From an uncultured Blautia sp. (GTDB taxonomy: Bacteria > Bacillota > Clostridia > Lachnospirales > Lachnospiraceae), in contig UQSX01000009.1 in assembly GCA_900543715.1 (NCBI GenBank), forward strand, positions 3,874 through 67,873: DNA of 64,000 nt, in the 5' to 3' direction. The position numbers were made by a program, and so were the translations under genes. Of this stretch, positions 25,189-33,893 are shown piece after piece (position 1 is the stretch's first letter; every line of letters starts with the position of its first letter). Below the pieces are notes generated by a model. It saw only the letters and a list, made by a program, of their open reading frames with translations, did no database searches and was not told where the DNA came from.

Positions 25189-25776
25189 TCATTCCATCAC
25201 TTCATCCAGAAGCTCCTGCAGTGTCTCCCTGGATATCATACCGCTGCCTCCGGTCACCAGTCTTCCTTCACTGTTGAGGATATAGGTGGTAGGAAAAGCC
25301 TGGATTCCGTAGTTTATCACAGCGTCCATTTCCTTATCATAGTACACCGGAAAGGTAAAACCCTGTTCTTCCACATAGGCCCGGCCGGATTCCTCTGTTT
25401 CGCCCATGCAGCCAACTCCGTCTACCATGATAAACTGGACCTGGTCCTTCATCTCCTGATACATCTCTTCAAAATCCGGCATTTCCTCCCGGCAAGGCGG
25501 ACACTTGCTGGTCCAAAAATTGATCACCGCCGGCTTTCCTTCCAGGATTTCTTTCAGGCTGGTCTGATTTCCATCCTGATCCCACACTGTAAAGTCCGGC
25601 GCTTCTGCATATTCCGTTGCTTCCTTTTCTTCCTGGGCGGCATCTTCATCGGCTTCTGCCTGTTTTTCAGCCTGGCGTTCTGCCTCCTTTTGAAGCTCCT
25701 GATATCCAAAGCCTGCGATCACCAGCAGCAGCAAAAAGGCCACTGCACCCAGGATCCATTTCTGTTTTGCGTTCAT
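25189..25776 (-). CDS. TlpA-like membrane-anchored thioredoxin
   Basis: 195 residues. N-terminal membrane anchor (ILGAVAFLLLLVIAGFGY), Glu/Gln-rich coiled stalk, then a thioredoxin fold starting at PDFTVWDQDG with the redox pair SKCPPCREEMP and the cis-Pro loop QAFPTTYILNS. Extracytoplasmic disulfide reductase that receives electrons from the CcdA protein encoded just upstream. Third gene of the SagB-CcdA-TlpA unit. Confidence 0.92.
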   Translation of the reverse strand: MNAKQKWILGAVAFLLLLVIAGFGYQELQKEAERQAEKQAEADEDAAQEEKEATEYAEAPDFTVWDQDGNQTSLKEILEGKPAVINFWTSKCPPCREEMPDFEEMYQEMKDQVQFIMVDGVGCMGETEESGRAYVEEQGFTFPVYYDKEMDAVINYGIQAFPTTYILNSEGRLVTGGSGMISRETLQELLDEVME

Positions 25777-25789
25777 ACATGCCCCTTTC

Positions 25790-26455
25790 TCAGCTTACCA
25801 AAGCCAGGTATTGATTCATCAGTCCGGTCATCATCAGTATTCCCACCAGGATCAAAAGGCCTCCGGAAATTTTATTGATAATTCCATAATGGCTTTTTAT
25901 CCAGTCAAAAGTTGTCTTTAATTTCTGTATCAACACGGCACTGATAAGGAAGGGGATTCCAAGGCCTGCGGAGTAGCACAGTAACAGCAGGATTCCCTGT
26001 CCCCAGGACGCCTGAGAAGAAGCCAGCATCAGCGCAGACCCCAGAAAAGCTCCGATGCAGGGCGTCCATCCCAGGCCAAATACAACCCCAAAAAGAAGTG
26101 TGGAAAAGATTCCCATCTCTGTACTTTGGTCCATACCGGCAGTGCCTTTGAACAGATTCAGCTTAATAACCCCCAGAAAGTTCAGGCCAAAAATAATCAC
26201 CATCAGGCCGCAGACCAGATTCACCTCTGTCTGATAGCGTCTGAGAAGGCCTCCCAGTGTCCCCGCAAATGCACCCAGTACTCCAAAGGTAACCGTGAAG
26301 CCCAGCACAAAGGCCAGAGCCTTCCAGAAAGGAGAGCGGTTCTCCTGTCCGTCTCTTCCGCCGGCAAAATACGCTACATATACCGGAAGCATGGGAAGAA
26401 GACAGGGTGAAATAAATGTGATCAGTCCCTCTAAAAAAGTAATCAGATAAGTCAT
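25790..26455 (-). CDS. ccdA: CcdA-family thiol-disulfide electron carrier
   Basis: 221 residues from ATG at 26455, which overlaps the SagB stop by four bases (ATGA). Six hydrophobic segments. Redox cysteines lie in ISPCLLPMLPVY in the first helix and in LGWTPCIGAFLG in the fourth. Passes electrons from cytosolic thioredoxin to the outside protein TlpA. A longer frame upstream of 26455 lies inside the previous gene and is not used. Confidence 0.92.
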   Translation of the reverse strand: MTYLITFLEGLITFISPCLLPMLPVYVAYFAGGRDGQENRSPFWKALAFVLGFTVTFGVLGAFAGTLGGLLRRYQTEVNLVCGLMVIIFGLNFLGVIKLNLFKGTAGMDQSTEMGIFSTLLFGVVFGLGWTPCIGAFLGSALMLASSQASWGQGILLLLCYSAGLGIPFLISAVLIQKLKTTFDWIKSHYGIINKISGGLLILVGILMMTGLMNQYLALVS

Positions 26456-27246
26456 TTTTCTTCCTTTCTTCTGCCTACCGGCGCCGCATAGACAGCACAT
26501 TCATAGTCTTTCTCTCCTGAAGGCCCCGGTGCAAATCCCAGAAGCTCATCCAGACATTCCTGGTCATACGCACCTATGGCGCAGGTGCCGCAGCCAATAG
26601 ACTGGCAGGCAAGATACAGGTTTTCACACACATGGCCTGCATCCAGGAGAATATATTTCGCCGCCTTTTGTCCATAACGCCACTCCGTCCTGTAGGGAAG
26701 GGCGCTCCACACAAAAACAACAGGAGCGGCAGCCGCAAAAAACTGGCCGCAGAAAGCCTGGGTCAGTTCAGTCTCATAGTCCGCCCGGTCTTCCCAGAGT
26801 TCCAGACGGTGGTTTTCAGGGAGATAATGATAAATACCTTTTTTCAGCCCCTCTACCTGGCTGACAAACAAATAGGTCTCAAAAGGATGCCTGGAACCTG
26901 CAGAGGGCACGTTCCGGAAGGTTACCGGGTTTTTATGCCCCGCCATGTTCCGGACACCCTGAGTTGCCCACAGAAGATAGGACAGTTCCAGAAGAGTAAG
27001 AGGCTCCTCCTGGTACTGTCTTCTGCTCTGTCTCTCTGTGATCAGCTCCAGAAAGTTACCGTTTATGGAAAGCTCTCCAAAATCCTTTGGCAGAGAGATT
27101 TCTCCTCTCCCCTGCTTTTCTTTTAAAGGCTTGGGTCCAGGCAGCTTCTGCTGCTGGTCTGTAGCCTCCTCTCCTGCGTCGTTTTTTTGATATCCTTTTA
27201 AAAGCTCTCTGTTTCGCATAAGCTGGTACTTTGTTTTCTCATTCAT
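26452..27246 (-). CDS. SagB/ThcOx-type nitroreductase-fold oxidoreductase
   Basis: 264 residues. FMN-dependent family of SagB peptide dehydrogenases. ERQSRRQYQEEPLTLLELSY is the N-terminal FMN phosphate site, then NVPSAGSRHPFETYLFV, HVCENLYLACQSIGCGTC and GAYDQECLDELLGF. Family members oxidise azolines in peptide natural products, but many stand-alone copies have unknown substrates. No precursor peptide or cyclodehydratase is nearby. AAAGGAGG is 9 bases before ATG; it heads the operon with ccdA and tlpA. Confidence 0.88.
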   Translation of the reverse strand: MNEKTKYQLMRNRELLKGYQKNDAGEEATDQQQKLPGPKPLKEKQGRGEISLPKDFGELSINGNFLELITERQSRRQYQEEPLTLLELSYLLWATQGVRNMAGHKNPVTFRNVPSAGSRHPFETYLFVSQVEGLKKGIYHYLPENHRLELWEDRADYETELTQAFCGQFFAAAAPVVFVWSALPYRTEWRYGQKAAKYILLDAGHVCENLYLACQSIGCGTCAIGAYDQECLDELLGFAPGPSGEKDYECAVYAAPVGRRKEEK

Positions 27247-27339
27247 GGTAAAAGTCCTCCTTTCGCCTTGCAGACTGAAAGTTCATTCTGCGTCATTAGT
27301 TGAATTATGGTCGTATCAGTACACTGCTGCTGTGCGGCT

Positions 27340-27368
27340 AGTATACCATCTGCCTGCAAAATGGGCAA
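27340..27368 (-). promoter_or_regulatory. Sigma-A promoter of the SagB-CcdA-TlpA operon
   Basis: TTGCCC, 17-base spacer, TATACT on the minus strand. The -35 starts just after the T tract of the upstream terminator; leader about 85 bases. Confidence 0.6.
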
Positions 27369-27375
27369 GAAAAAA

Positions 27376-27434
27376 AGGAGTTTCCGCATTAGGCAATACA
27401 CTTAGCCTTCGCTTAATGCGGCATACTCCTTTAT
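27376..27434 (-). terminator. Intrinsic terminator downstream of the 43-residue gene
   Basis: On the minus strand AGGAGTATGCCGCATTAA pairs with TAATGCGGAAACTCCT, followed by TTTTTTTC. It separates the small gene from the SagB operon promoter. Confidence 0.8.
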
Positions 27435-27476
27435 ATTTCCATATTTTATTTCCACAGGCAATGAGCCAGGCATAAT

Positions 27477-27608
27477 TTAATGAGCAACAGCGTAGGGTTT
27501 TCTTTTGAAAATATCTTTTGCCTTCTGGCTGACCTTTGCTTCCATTCCTGAATAGCTGCGCATCAGGTCATATTTCATCTGTTTCCGGTTTCTTCTCTCT
27601 TTTCTCAT
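27477..27608 (-). CDS. Small basic protein (43 residues), unknown function
   Basis: Reads MRKERRNRKQMKYDLMRSY at the start and IFKRKPYAVAH at the end. GAGGTG lies 6 bases before the ATG and a strong terminator follows the stop, so the reading is well supported despite its length. It is highly basic (Lys/Arg about one third) and lacks a membrane segment, fitting a nucleic-acid or ribosome-associated small protein. No family recognised. Confidence 0.6.
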   Translation of the reverse strand: MRKERRNRKQMKYDLMRSYSGMEAKVSQKAKDIFKRKPYAVAH

Positions 27609-27793
27609 TTCAAACACCTCGCTGTTTTTATAGATACGGCCGCTTCTTCAGCGTCCTTTTTTTTTCTGCCTGCAGGCCTGCCGGAATCAGACTTTCCTAC
27701 GGCCTGCAAACATTGATTCTGTGGCTGCATATTTATAGTAGCACAGGAATGTTTGAAACATATTATGAGATTTTCAAATCTATGTAAACCAAC

Positions 27794-27836
27794 AAAAAAA
27801 CACCGTCCCCAAAGCTCTATGGCTTCAAAAACAGTG
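27794..27836 (-). terminator. Terminator of the tRNA-Lys gene
   Basis: On the minus strand CACTGTTTTTGAAGC folds on GCTTTGGGGACGGTG (with several G-U pairs), followed by TTTTTTTG, 8 bases after the tRNA 3' end. Confidence 0.7.
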
Positions 27837-27844
27837 CTTTTAAG

Positions 27845-27917
27845 TGCGCCTTCAGGGACTCGAACCCTGGACAAATAGATTAAGAGTCTACTGCTCTACC
27901 AACTGAGCTAAAGGCGC
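27845..27917 (-). tRNA. tRNA-Lys (anticodon CTT)
   Basis: 73 nt. Acceptor GCGCCTT pairs with AAGGCGC, discriminator A. D arm TAGCTCAGTTGGTAGAGCA, anticodon loop CTCTTAA giving CTT, and T arm GGGTTCGAACCC are all normal. CCA is not encoded. Confidence 0.95.
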
Positions 27918-27958
27918 GTTTCTTATGTTTTTTTTGCGTTTCCCTCAACGCAAGAGAT

Positions 27959-27987
27959 ATTATAACTCAGCCATTTACAAAATGCAA
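27959..27987 (-). promoter_or_regulatory. Sigma-A promoter of the tRNA-Lys gene
   Basis: TTGCAT, 17-base spacer, perfect TATAAT on the minus strand, about 40 bases before the tRNA 5' end. The short leader holds a TTGCGTT/AAACGCAA hairpin. Confidence 0.7.
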
Positions 27988-28018
27988 GCTTTTTTTTATA
28001 TTTTTTTACATTTTATTT

Positions 28019-28168
28019 TTACCGTGTTTTTTTTAATTTTACATTCTCTAAAATCTTTTCTGTTTCTTCTATAGATTTTAAGATTCCTGCTGCCTTTGTG
28101 CCTGCTTTCCGGTTCTGATAGGCCCATTGAAACAGACAGCTCTCAAGGCCCCCTTTTTTCTTTGCCAT
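28019..28168 (-). CDS. Small protein (49 residues) downstream of trmB
   Basis: Starts MAKKKGGLESCLFQWAYQNR and ends in a charged helix (IEETEKILENVKLKKTR). GGGAGG is 8 bases before the ATG, which sets the start; the frame extends further upstream with no ribosome site. Basic, single Cys, no membrane segment. It lies 108 bases after trmB and is probably in its transcript. Function unknown. Confidence 0.6.
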   Translation of the reverse strand: MAKKKGGLESCLFQWAYQNRKAGTKAAGILKSIEETEKILENVKLKKTR

Positions 28169-28276
28169 AGATCTTCCCTCCCAATCTTTCCAGTGTGCTG
28201 TCTCACTTTCAGAATATGGCGGAGCAGGAAAAAAGTTCCCGGATCCAGAGGCAGACCTCGGCTTTGTTTCCAAGGT

Positions 28277-28930
28277 CTACCGTCCGGCGATCAGTTTATA
28301 GATGGGATTTCCCATGGAAGAAAATTTTTCTTCATATTCGGTCATCACATTTCCCTCATTCATAGAAGGATCATGATGAAGATCAAAGGTATGGGCCATG
28401 ACCTTCCAGCCGGCTTCCTCAGTCTCTTCCAGAGAAAACTCAAAAAGAAGGCGGTTGTCTGTCTTGAATTCTACCACGCCCCGGGGCGCAAGGATCTGGT
28501 CATACCGCTCAAAGAACTGCCGGGAAGTCAGGCGCCGCTTTGCGTGACGTTCCTTGGGCCAGGGATCAGAAAAATTCAGGTAGATCCTGTCCACTTCATT
28601 CTTATGAAATACCAGTGGAAGTTCCCTGGCATCCATCCGGATAAAACGGAGATTTTCAGGAGCGGTTCCCTCTTCTGCCTTTTCTTCCATTTTCTGGACA
28701 GCTCTGAGAAGCACACTGTCATACATTTCAATTCCGATATAATTGATCTCCGGATTCAGCGCCGCCATCTCCATAAGGAAACGTCCTTTGCCCATTCCCA
28801 CTTCTATATGTATGGGATTGCTGTTTCCGAAGACATCCTTCCAGTTTCCCTTCTTCTCCTGGACCTGGTGGACCACGAATCTGCTGCTTTCAATGGCTTC
28901 CTTCGCTCCCGGTATATTTCTTAATCTCAT
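28277..28930 (-). CDS. trmB: tRNA (guanine-N7-)-methyltransferase TrmB
   Basis: 217 residues. Makes m7G46 in the variable loop of tRNA using S-adenosylmethionine. SAM-binding VGMGKGRFLMEMA, IGIEMYDSVLLRA, and the catalytic NFSDPWPKERHAKRRL with the TrmB-specific Asp-Pro-Trp-Pro, then TDNRLLFEF. Complete. A few bases of AGGCAGG act as ribosome site. Confidence 0.95.
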   Translation of the reverse strand: MRLRNIPGAKEAIESSRFVVHQVQEKKGNWKDVFGNSNPIHIEVGMGKGRFLMEMAALNPEINYIGIEMYDSVLLRAVQKMEEKAEEGTAPENLRFIRMDARELPLVFHKNEVDRIYLNFSDPWPKERHAKRRLTSRQFFERYDQILAPRGVVEFKTDNRLLFEFSLEETEEAGWKVMAHTFDLHHDPSMNEGNVMTEYEEKFSSMGNPIYKLIAGR

Positions 28931-29142
28931 GGTATGCCTGCCTTTCCTGATTTTCTTTAAGAGTATACATGATTTCTCATCAGAATTTCAAGTATATTTC
29001 CCCAATTCATTCTTTATGTCATTTTTGCTCTTATTTCGTAATGCAATTTAAGCATTTTTCCTGTTTTTTCCTTGGATTTTATATGACTTTTCTCCAAAAA
29101 TGGTGTATGATAAGTGGTAGAAATTTGCGAGGAGGAAATCCT

Positions 29143-29454
29143 ATGGAAGACATTATCAACAAACTGGCTGAAATAGAAGCTGCGGCCTCCCATATAATGG
29201 AAGATGTGGCCGAGCAAAAAAAGCAGCTGGCGTTGGAATATGATCAGGCGGTTCAGGACTTTGACCAGTCCATAGATGAGGAAATCCAGAAGAAGACAGC
29301 CAGGATCCGACAGGAGCTGGAAGTCCAGATGAAAGATAAGCTGGCCACCCAGGAATCGGAAACTGCCCGTACTCTGAAACAAATGGAAGACCATTATCAG
29401 GAGCATCATCAAGAACTGGCCGCAGAAATATATAACCGAATATTAAGGATGTGA
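29143..29454 (+). CDS. V-type ATPase subunit G/H (peripheral stalk)
   Basis: 103 residues from ATG at 29143 (GAGGAGG 6 bases upstream). Almost wholly alpha-helical with heptad-like Glu/Lys/Gln repeats (IRQELEVQMKDKLA), as expected of the stalk subunit that pairs with subunit E. First gene of the nine-gene V-ATPase operon and four bases from the next gene. The call rests on place and helical nature, since this subunit varies a lot. A weak promoter-like TATGAT lies at 29106-29111. Confidence 0.78.
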   Translation: MEDIINKLAEIEAAASHIMEDVAEQKKQLALEYDQAVQDFDQSIDEEIQKKTARIRQELEVQMKDKLATQESETARTLKQMEDHYQEHHQELAAEIYNRILRM

Positions 29455-29458
29455 AATT

Positions 29459-30499
29459 ATGGGAAATCTGCTTTCTTACAGCGGTCTGTCCACAAAAGTC
29501 CGGGCCATGCAGAGCAAGCTTATCGGCGAAGCACAGTTTCAGGAAATTGCCCAGATGGATTCGGTTCCTCAGGTAGTTGCTTATCTGAAAAAGCAGCCGG
29601 GATTTGCAGATCTGTGGGCAGATTTAGATGAGAACAGCCTTCACAGAGGAGATATCGAAAAACTTCTCCTTCACACCGTTCACCAGAATTTTGCCAAGCT
29701 GTACCGATTTGCCAACCCAGAACAGAGAACCTTCATGAAGCTCTATTTCAAGAGATATGAGATTGCCATTATGAAGGACTGTCTGCGGAAGGTTTTTGAC
29801 GAAGGACGGGGAGAGCTGGATCTCTCCCTTTTTAAAGCTTTCTTTGATCAGCACTCCAGGCTGAACATTGAAAAGCTTACAGATGTGTCCACAATCGAAG
29901 AATTCGTGGAAGAGCTTAAGGGTTCGGAGTATTACGCTCCTTTAAAAAAGCTGAGCAATGACTTCTCCCCCACTCTTTTCGATTATGGTATGGCTCTGGA
30001 TCAGTATTATTTTGCAAATATCTGGTCTGTAAAGGAAAAACTGTTCAAAAAGCGGGATCTTGCGGAGATCACTACAGCCTATGGCAATAAGTTTGATATG
30101 CTGAACCTGCAGTGGATCTACCGCTCAAAAAAATACTATCATATGGCGCCGGCAGATATTTATGCCCTGCTGATCCCGGTGCACTACCGGCTGTCTAAGA
30201 ATGATATCTCAGCCTTGGTGGAGGCTTCTGATCTGGAAGAATTCCGCCGGGGGCTGGATTCCACTTATTACAAAAAACGTTTCCCCGAACTTGCCCCGGA
30301 GAAACTGGAAGAATTCTATAATCTGAACCTGAAAACAATTATAGAAAAAGAGGCAAGAAATTATCCACACTCAGTAATTGTGATCTATTCTTATCTATAT
30401 CACAAAGAACACGAAGTAGACCGGCTGACCACAGCAATAGAATGTGTCCGTTACGGACTTTCGCCTGCTGAGACACTGGATTATATTCATAAAACGTAA
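29459..30499 (+). CDS. ntpC: V-type ATPase subunit C (rotor-membrane adaptor)
   Basis: 346 residues, the usual length of the archaeal/bacterial V-type subunit C (d). It couples the central stalk DF to the K ring. Family-like stretches: SYSGLSTKVRAMQSKL, FMKLYFKRYEIAIMKDCLR, NLQWIYRSKKYY and the C-terminal IVIYSYLYHKEHEVDRL. Its position before ntpI is unusual. Confidence 0.9.
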   Translation: MGNLLSYSGLSTKVRAMQSKLIGEAQFQEIAQMDSVPQVVAYLKKQPGFADLWADLDENSLHRGDIEKLLLHTVHQNFAKLYRFANPEQRTFMKLYFKRYEIAIMKDCLRKVFDEGRGELDLSLFKAFFDQHSRLNIEKLTDVSTIEEFVEELKGSEYYAPLKKLSNDFSPTLFDYGMALDQYYFANIWSVKEKLFKKRDLAEITTAYGNKFDMLNLQWIYRSKKYYHMAPADIYALLIPVHYRLSKNDISALVEASDLEEFRRGLDSTYYKKRFPELAPEKLEEFYNLNLKTIIEKEARNYPHSVIVIYSYLYHKEHEVDRLTTAIECVRYGLSPAETLDYIHKT

Positions 30500-30517
30500 G
30501 AACTCGGAGGTGATTAC

Positions 30518-32476
30518 ATGATCGAGAAAATGAAGTTCCTGAGTATCACAGGACCTAAGGCGGATATCGACCGGGTGGTAAACGATTATCTTTCCAAATA
30601 TGAGATCCATCTGGAAAACGCCATGGCGCAGCTTACCCAGGTACAGCATTTATCTCCCTATATCCAGATCAATCCCTACAGAGATCTGCTGGCAAAAGTA
30701 AATGAATTTGCAGGTCTTCTGGGGGATACCAAAAATATTCCCATCCAGGATATTTCTCTGGAGGAAATACAGCCTCTGCTGGATACTCTGGGAGAAAGGA
30801 TTGCGACGCTGCGCCGGGAATGTGACGAGCTCATGGCTCAGCGCACTTCCATTGCTGAAGATATCAATCGTCTGTCCCCCTTTTCCTCCCTGCCGGAGGA
30901 TGTGGATAAGCTGGTCCATTACCGGTTCGTTCAGGTCCGGTTCGGAAGGATACAAAAGGAATATTATGAAAAATTCAAAACTTATGTATATGACGACCTG
31001 GATACGATGTTCTACCCCTGCCGGGAAGACGCCGACTATATCTGGGGACTCTATTTTGTCCTGTGGACAAAGATGGAAAAAGTAGATGCCGTCTTCTCTT
31101 CCATGCATTTTGAGCGGCTCTATCTGAAGAAAGATTTTTATCACGGTACGCCTCAGACACTCTGCGTTCAGTATGATCAGCAGCTGGAAAATCTGAGAAA
31201 AGAATACGACAGCCGGCAGGAAGAAATACAGAAACTGCTTCATGAAGACGCATCTGTCATTCTTTCCGCCCAGGCAGCTTTAAACGCTCTGTCCACCAAC
31301 TTTGACGTGCGGAAAGTAGCCGCCTGTGTCAAAGAACATCAGGAAACTTTTTATATTCTCTGCGGATGGATGACCCAAAAGGATGCCTCTGCCTTTACAA
31401 AAGAAATCGAGGACGATGCCAACCTTTTCTGTGTAGTGGAGGATGACAAAAACAAAATAAGCTGCAAGCCCCCCACAAAGCTGAAGAATCCCAAAATCTT
31501 CAAGCCTTTTGAAATGTATGTAAAGATGTACGGGCTTCCCGATTATCATGAAATGGATCCCACCATCTTCGTGGCGGTGACCTATTCCTTCATCTTCGGA
31601 GTTATGTTCGGAGATGTAGGCCAGGGTCTTCTCCTGGCAGTCGGAGGCTTCCTTCTATATAAGATAAAGCATCTGGATCTTGCCGCCATTATCGGCACTG
31701 CCGGTATTTTCTCTACTTTCTTTGGCTTTATGTTCGGCAGTATATTCGGCTTTGAGGATATTATAGACGCCGTATGGCTGCGGCCTGCAGAGGCCATGAC
31801 CCTGGTGCCGGGCCTTGGAAATATGAACACCATCTTTGTAGTAGCGATCGTTTTCGGTATGTTCCTGATCCTGCTTACCATGGTCTTCCATATCATAAAT
31901 GCTGTAAAGTCCAGAGATATCGAGGGCACCTGGTTTGATCAGAACGCCGTGTGCGGCCTGGTATTTTACGGAACACTGACTATCTCCGCCGTACTGCTGC
32001 TTACAGGGAATCCCCTTCCGGCGGCTGCGCTGCTGGCAGTACTCTTTGTGGTTCCCCTAATCATCATTATGCTGAAGGAACCCATTACCCGGCTGGCAGA
32101 AAAGAAAACACCTGCCATTGAGGGAAGCAAGCCCATGTTTTTTGTACAGAGTTTCTTTGAGCTCTTTGAGATCATGCTGAGCTTTCTTTCCAATACGCTT
32201 TCCTTTGTACGTATCGGCGCCTTTGCTGTAAGCCATGCCGCCATGATGGGCGTGGTCCTGATGCTGGCAGGGGCTGAAGGCGGAGGAAACATCAACTGGA
32301 TCATCATTGTGCTGGGAAATCTTTTTGTATGCGCCATGGAAGGACTGATCGTAGGAATACAGGTCCTCCGTCTGGAGTATTACGAAATGTTCAGCCGTTT
32401 TTACAAAGGCAGCGGAAAGGAGTTCCGTCCTTTCCTGAAACGTGTCAACCGTAAAGGTTCATCAGGCCAGGCATAG
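30518..32476 (+). CDS. ntpI: V-type ATPase subunit I (membrane stator, subunit a)
   Basis: 652 residues. The N-terminal 330 are cytosolic, with a coiled coil (TLGERIATLRRECDELMAQR). The C-terminal 320 have about seven hydrophobic segments, and the essential arginine is in FLSNTLSFVRIGAFAVSHA. DPTIFVAVTYSFIFGVMFGDVGQG starts the membrane part. Provides the ion half-channels against the K ring. GGAGGTGATTAC is the ribosome site. Confidence 0.96.
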   Translation: MIEKMKFLSITGPKADIDRVVNDYLSKYEIHLENAMAQLTQVQHLSPYIQINPYRDLLAKVNEFAGLLGDTKNIPIQDISLEEIQPLLDTLGERIATLRRECDELMAQRTSIAEDINRLSPFSSLPEDVDKLVHYRFVQVRFGRIQKEYYEKFKTYVYDDLDTMFYPCREDADYIWGLYFVLWTKMEKVDAVFSSMHFERLYLKKDFYHGTPQTLCVQYDQQLENLRKEYDSRQEEIQKLLHEDASVILSAQAALNALSTNFDVRKVAACVKEHQETFYILCGWMTQKDASAFTKEIEDDANLFCVVEDDKNKISCKPPTKLKNPKIFKPFEMYVKMYGLPDYHEMDPTIFVAVTYSFIFGVMFGDVGQGLLLAVGGFLLYKIKHLDLAAIIGTAGIFSTFFGFMFGSIFGFEDIIDAVWLRPAEAMTLVPGLGNMNTIFVVAIVFGMFLILLTMVFHIINAVKSRDIEGTWFDQNAVCGLVFYGTLTISAVLLLTGNPLPAAALLAVLFVVPLIIIMLKEPITRLAEKKTPAIEGSKPMFFVQSFFELFEIMLSFLSNTLSFVRIGAFAVSHAAMMGVVLMLAGAEGGGNINWIIIVLGNLFVCAMEGLIVGIQVLRLEYYEMFSRFYKGSGKEFRPFLKRVNRKGSSGQA

Positions 32477-32519
32477 GTCTCAATATAAAACAGAATTTAT
32501 TAGTAGGAGGATTTATATT

Positions 32520-32957
32520 ATGACAACTATTATCCAAATTACCATTGCAGCAGCATTGATCTTGAGCATCATCGTTCCCTTCGGAGCCTTTTTCCTGGGA
32601 GAAAAAAACAAAAAACGTTACAAAAAATCTCTGGCTGCCAACTGTTTCTTCTTTTTCGGAACTCTTCTGGTGGGCACTATCGTCATGTTCGGCGGAACAG
32701 TAAGCGCTCAGGCTGCTGCAGACGCCGCAGGCTCCGGTCTTGCAGAAGGCCTTGGATATCTGGGTGCTGCACTGGTTACCGGACTTTCCGGTATCGGCTC
32801 CGGTATTGCTGTTGCCAGCTCTGCCAGCGCAGCTCTTGGAGCTATCAGTGAGGACGGTTCTCTCTTCGGTAAGTCCATGATCTTTGTTGCCATGGCAGAA
32901 GGTATTGCCCTCTATGGTCTGATCATTTCCTTCATGATCCTGGGAAGATTGGGCTGA
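32520..32957 (+). CDS. ntpK: V-type ATPase subunit K (proteolipid ring)
   Basis: 145 residues, four membrane helices, from ATG at 32520 (AGGAGG 9 bases upstream). The second hairpin is canonical: GLSGIGSGIAVASSASAALG and MAEGIALYGLIISFMIL with the ion-carrying Glu. The first hairpin is degenerate: it lacks the glycine-rich proteolipid pattern and has no acidic residue, reading IIVPFGAFFLGEK and FFFFGTLLVGTIVM. One carboxylate per four helices is expected of a V-type ring. Whether it moves H+ or Na+ is not decided by sequence alone. Confidence 0.92.
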   Translation: MTTIIQITIAAALILSIIVPFGAFFLGEKNKKRYKKSLAANCFFFFGTLLVGTIVMFGGTVSAQAAADAAGSGLAEGLGYLGAALVTGLSGIGSGIAVASSASAALGAISEDGSLFGKSMIFVAMAEGIALYGLIISFMILGRLG

Positions 32958-32980
32958 CAGATAAGGAAGGATGATTTCCT

Positions 32981-33289
32981 ATGAAAATGTTTTTGATCAG
33001 TGACAATATTGATACTTACACCGGCATGCGTCTGGCAGGGGTGGAAGGGGTAGTTGTCCATGAAAGAGAGGAACTGAAAAAAGCTCTTGAGGAGGCCATC
33101 GCCAATAAAGAAAACGGGGTGATCCTTCTCACAGAGAAATTCGGAAAGGAATTTCCGGATATCATTGATGATGTCCGTCTGAATCACCGCCTCCCTCTTC
33201 TTGTGGAAATTCCTGACCGCCACGGAACCGGACGGGCCCCCGACTTCATTACTTCCTATGTAAATGAAGCTATCGGACTAAAATTATGA
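32981..33289 (+). CDS. ntpG: V-type ATPase subunit F
   Basis: 102 residues with the small Rossmann-like fold of subunit F: FLISDNIDTYTGMRLAGVEG near the start and GVILLTEKFGKEFPD in the middle. Part of the central rotor with subunit D. Encoded between K and E. Confidence 0.9.
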   Translation: MKMFLISDNIDTYTGMRLAGVEGVVVHEREELKKALEEAIANKENGVILLTEKFGKEFPDIIDDVRLNHRLPLLVEIPDRHGTGRAPDFITSYVNEAIGLKL

Positions 33290-33305
33290 CAGGAAGGTGA
33301 TAGGT

Positions 33306-33893
33306 ATGACAACGGAAGAAAAACTGCAGCACTTCTATGCGGTTTCCATAGAAAGCGCTAAAGAGGAAGCAGACAAAGCCATTTCCGAATATCGGGCTTC
33401 CCTGGAGGAAGACCTGGAAAAACACAAGAAAGAAAAGAAAGCTGCCTCTGAAAATCAGTTTAAAATAGAATCTGAAAATGCTGCCAGAGAGATCAACAAA
33501 GCCCTCTCCTCGGAGCATCTCCATATTAAAAGACGTCTTTCCAAAAAGCATCAGGAGCTTGAGGAAAAACTTTTTGAAGAAGTGGAAGAAATGCTGCGGG
33601 CATTCCTTACCAGCCCCGAATATGCCGGCTGGCTGGAAGACAAGGTAAAAAGAGCTTTAGCAGCCGCTGAGGGTGACCAGATAGATATCTATCTCTCTTC
33701 CGGCGATGAAGCCCTGGCAGGAGAAATCCAGCAGCGTACAGGAATCCGTCCGCTGATCTCTCAGTCTTCATTCCTGGGGGGGATACGGGCAGTAATTCCT
33801 GAAAAAAATATTTTGATCGATTATACTCTTCTCACTATGCTTGAGACAGAGAAGGAAAATTTTAATTTTGACGGAGGGCTGAAGCATGAGTAG
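33306..33893 (+). CDS. ntpE: V-type ATPase subunit E (peripheral stalk)
   Basis: 195 residues from ATG at 33306 (AGGAAGG 8 bases upstream). Long N-terminal helix rich in Glu/Lys (EADKAISEYRASLEEDLEK), then a C-terminal globular domain ending SSFLGGIRAVIPEKNILIDY, which is the conserved subunit E end. Pairs with the G/H subunit as stator. Overlaps ntpA by 8 bases. Confidence 0.9.
   Translation: MTTEEKLQHFYAVSIESAKEEADKAISEYRASLEEDLEKHKKEKKAASENQFKIESENAAREINKALSSEHLHIKRRLSKKHQELEEKLFEEVEEMLRAFLTSPEYAGWLEDKVKRALAAAEGDQIDIYLSSGDEALAGEIQQRTGIRPLISQSSFLGGIRAVIPEKNILIDYTLLTMLETEKENFNFDGGLKHE

Noticed and set aside
26452..27246. SagB-like gene considered as part of a thiazole/oxazole peptide cluster
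   Set aside because: No precursor peptide, YcaO or leader-binding gene is near; neighbours are redox proteins.
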